Shown piece by piece: positions 6,619 to 8,223 of a stretch of 8,223 bases of DNA (position 1 is its first letter; every line of letters begins with the position of its first letter). The notes under the pieces are model-generated. The model saw only the letters and a program-made list of their open reading frames with translations, was not told where the DNA came from and searched no databases. Origin of the DNA: Chitinophagaceae bacterium (GTDB lineage: Bacteria > Bacteroidota > Bacteroidia > Chitinophagales > Chitinophagaceae); the NCBI GenBank assembly GCA_003455235.1, contig DMRT01000235.1, forward strand, positions 1 through 8,223, given 5' to 3'. Position numbers and translations under genes: made by a program.

Positions 6619-7430
6619 AAAGAACCGCTACCATCCTTTTTTTGCTGTGCTTCTGTGTTCCTGCGGCATCAATGGCACAAAGCGATTCTGCCTTTACATT
6701 TCTCAAAACCATCCGGGGAAATTTTTCATCCTTCAGCGTGGACAACCTGGATAATGTGTATCTCATCACCGAAGGCAGGCGGCTGAAGAAGATAAATGCC
6801 AACGGCGATTCGGTAGCCGTGTTCAATGACGTAAAGCGCTATGGCAATCCTTCCGCCATTGATGTTACCAACCCGCTGAAAGCGTTGCTTTACTATAAGA
6901 ATTTTTCCACCATTGTTACACTCGACCGGCTGCTTGCCGTCCGCAATACCATCAACCTGCGTACGCAGAATATTTTCCTGGTGAACAGCATTGCCCTTTC
7001 GTACGACAACAATATCTGGCTTTTTGATGAAGAGGATTATAAACTCAAAAAAATTGATGAACAGGGAAAGCTGATGCAGGAAACCACCGGCTGGCGGCTT
7101 TTGTTCGACACCGTTCCGTCGCCGGTGAAAATCATCGACCGCGATAATTTTGTATACCTCTACGATCCTGAAAAAGGTTTTTACATTTTTGATTACTACG
7201 GCACCTTCAAAAACCGGCTGTCTTTTCTGAAATGGAACAACGTGGAAGTATCCGGTAAGATCATGTATGGCTTCAATAATGGAAAACTGTACAGTTACGA
7301 ATTGAACTCACTTCAATTGAAAGAATATACACTACCGCCCTTCTTTGGCGATTACCTGGCCATCAAAGCCATGAACCGGAAAATTTACCTGCTGAAAAAC
7401 GAGGGTGTTGATGTGTACGGGATCCGGTAA
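6615..7430 (+). CDS. Secreted beta-propeller-like protein, unknown function
   Basis: I do not recognise this 271-residue protein. It has a clear type I signal peptide: MKR, a hydrophobic core to about residue 17, and a probable cut after Ala21 (SMA|QSD), so it should be periplasmic or envelope-associated. The mature part contains spaced, similar blocks of an aromatic strand followed by a Lys/Gly turn: DNVYLITEG..LKKINANG (46-64), NNIWLFDEEDYKLKKIDEQG (132-151), NFVYLYDPEKGFYIFDYYG (178-196), GKLYSYEL (223-230), and RKIYLLKNEG (255-264). The roughly 45-residue rhythm suggests NHL/six-bladed propeller blades. No catalytic motif is visible. Translation is probably coupled to the phosphoesterase gene by the 4-bp ATGA overlap, which hints at an envelope role. 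It ends 3 bp before the convergent thioredoxin-like gene. Confidence 0.7.
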   Translation: MKRTATILFLLCFCVPAASMAQSDSAFTFLKTIRGNFSSFSVDNLDNVYLITEGRRLKKINANGDSVAVFNDVKRYGNPSAIDVTNPLKALLYYKNFSTIVTLDRLLAVRNTINLRTQNIFLVNSIALSYDNNIWLFDEEDYKLKKIDEQGKLMQETTGWRLLFDTVPSPVKIIDRDNFVYLYDPEKGFYIFDYYGTFKNRLSFLKWNNVEVSGKIMYGFNNGKLYSYELNSLQLKEYTLPPFFGDYLAIKAMNRKIYLLKNEGVDVYGIR

Positions 7431-7433
7431 CCT

Positions 7434-7952
7434 TTATTGATTCAGGATATCCACCAGCTCTTTATCCCACTTACCGGTTTTACCATATTCCACCACCCGG
7501 CCAATCTCTTTTCCATCCTTCATCACAATGATGGTGGGTACCAGGGTAACATTGAAGGCAGCGCTGATATTACTAAGCGTTTTCTTGGCCCGGTTCACCG
7601 CAAAAAAAGTAATGGTTTCATCCGGGACCCCGCTCTTCTCCTGTATCTTAAAAAACTTAGGCAATACAAACTGTGTATCCTCACACCAGGTTCCGCCAAA
7701 CACCACAAACTGCACTTTGCTTTTGGCCCTTTCAAATGCATTCAGCGTGGCGGTATCGGGATTGTAATAACCCTGGCTCTGCGTATACCATTTGGTGAAT
7801 GCCGTATCATTCTGCACCACGTACTTGTTAACGATGCCGCGGAAGATGTGTTGCTCCGGGTGCTTCTCGTCCGGGGTGATCTCATATTGTGCCTGGCCCA
7901 ATCCCTGCAATGACAGGAGGCCCGCAAAAAGAAGGGTGAGTGAAAATTTCAT
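7434..7952 (-). CDS. Secreted thioredoxin-like protein with single-cysteine WCEDT site
   Basis: A 172-residue protein with an N-terminal signal peptide (hydrophobic to about residue 17, likely cut after Ala21, GQA|QYE), so it acts in the periplasm. The thioredoxin fold is marked by QFVVFGGTWCEDT (81-93), a FFAVNRAKKTL segment, and the cis-proline motif VPT (138-140), followed by MKDGKEIGRVVEYG. The redox site reads Cys90-Glu-Asp-Thr93 in place of CxxC, and Cys90 is the only cysteine in the protein. A disulfide oxidoreductase cycle within one molecule is therefore impossible; it could form mixed disulfides, act as a chaperone, or bind a partner. The frame starts at the ATG whose A is at 7952. 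A -7-like TACATTAG lies at 7978-7971 (minus), but the nearest TTG is 25 nt away. It may instead be read through from the MerR-family gene, 70 bp upstream. Confidence 0.88.
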   Translation of the reverse strand: MKFSLTLLFAGLLSLQGLGQAQYEITPDEKHPEQHIFRGIVNKYVVQNDTAFTKWYTQSQGYYNPDTATLNAFERAKSKVQFVVFGGTWCEDTQFVLPKFFKIQEKSGVPDETITFFAVNRAKKTLSNISAAFNVTLVPTIIVMKDGKEIGRVVEYGKTGKWDKELVDILNQ

Positions 7953-8022
7953 TGGTGAAAATTATGTACGCTAATGTATGACCCGGTAGCAGCCGGTAAA
8001 AATCAATTTTGTTAAGTGGTGG

Positions 8023-8223
8023 TTATAGGTCGGCTTTCAATTCATTCAGGAACCCCTTTAGTTTCTTGAGCGACTCAATCAGCTGGAATTTTTCCTCGGC
8101 CCGTTTGTTCTGCTTCAGGAATTCCTTGGCGCCTTCCATGGTGTATTTACGTTCACGCAGCAGGTGAAAGATGAGTTTCAGGTTCTTGATGTCTTCCGGG
8201 CGGAATAAGCGGTCGCCCTTGCC
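8023..8223 (-). CDS. MerR-family transcriptional regulator, C-terminal fragment (5' end outside window)
   Basis: Reading the minus strand from the window edge gives 66 codons and a TAA at 8025-8023, in one continuous frame. The fragment begins GKGDRLFRPEDIKNLKLI, the end of a winged-helix region in which MerR proteins carry an R-x-Y/F-x-x-x-D-I element, then HLLRERKYTMEGAKEFL, a typical MerR second helical hairpin. The rest is a Lys/Glu-rich amphipathic helix (about residues 40-64) that should form the dimer coiled coil. It has no C-terminal effector domain and no cysteines, so it is not a metal sensor of the MerR/CueR kind. It is probably one of the short Bacteroidota MerR regulators. The DNA-recognition helix and start lie beyond the window. 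The thioredoxin-like gene follows 70 bp downstream on the same strand. Confidence 0.8.
   Translation of the reverse strand, partial: GKGDRLFRPEDIKNLKLIFHLLRERKYTMEGAKEFLKQNKRAEEKFQLIESLKKLKGFLNELKADL

Noticed and set aside
7982..7996. Small hairpin (CCGG ... CCGG) between the MerR-family gene and the thioredoxin-like gene
   Set aside because: Four palindromic base pairs with no T-run on the minus strand; too weak to call a terminator.

Overview
The window looks like a core chromosomal segment of a Bacteroidota bacterium, most likely of the Chitinophagaceae type. The evidence is protein-level resemblance, start codons with no obvious Shine-Dalgarno sequence, and one good Bacteroidota-type promoter (TTG, 20-nt spacer, TACTTTTG). 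No taxonomic search was possible. I see no insertion sequence, phage gene, CRISPR array, tRNA or rRNA, and base and codon use look even throughout.

Layout. Positions 1-362 hold the 3' end of a rightward gene, probably the C-terminal beta-sandwich domain of a cell-wall M23 peptidase. A short spacer with an imperfect inverted repeat leads to bcp, a thiol peroxidase (452-937), and a small cytochrome-c-like lipoprotein (965-1336). The lipoprotein runs tail-to-tail into birA, biotin-protein ligase (1333-2082, minus), and the two stop codons share the tetranucleotide TTAA.

A divergent control region at about 2083-2179 carries the promoter and a tandem 7-mer. It launches a rightward run of six closely packed genes: rsfS (ribosome silencing), ftsH (membrane AAA+ zinc protease), a lone LutC/LUD protein, a gamma-glutamylcyclotransferase-like protein, an LpxH-like metallophosphoesterase, and a secreted beta-propeller-like protein of unknown function. 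Gaps are 89, 3, 30 and 3 bp, then a 4-bp overlap, so one polycistronic unit is likely. Its theme is housekeeping: translation control, membrane protein quality control and envelope lipid synthesis.

This run ends 3 bp from a convergent periplasmic thioredoxin-like gene (7434-7952, minus) whose active site has one cysteine. Behind it, at the right edge, is the C-terminal part of a MerR-family regulator (8023-8223, minus), which may be co-transcribed with the thioredoxin-like gene.

I found no new multi-gene system. The points worth a second look are small: a C-x5-CH motif where a heme-binding CxxCH is expected, a one-cysteine thioredoxin site, an RsfS frame with no ATG start, an LpxH-like enzyme with GNHD where I recall GNRD in classical LpxH, an inverted repeat before bcp, and two convergent gene junctions with no room for terminators.
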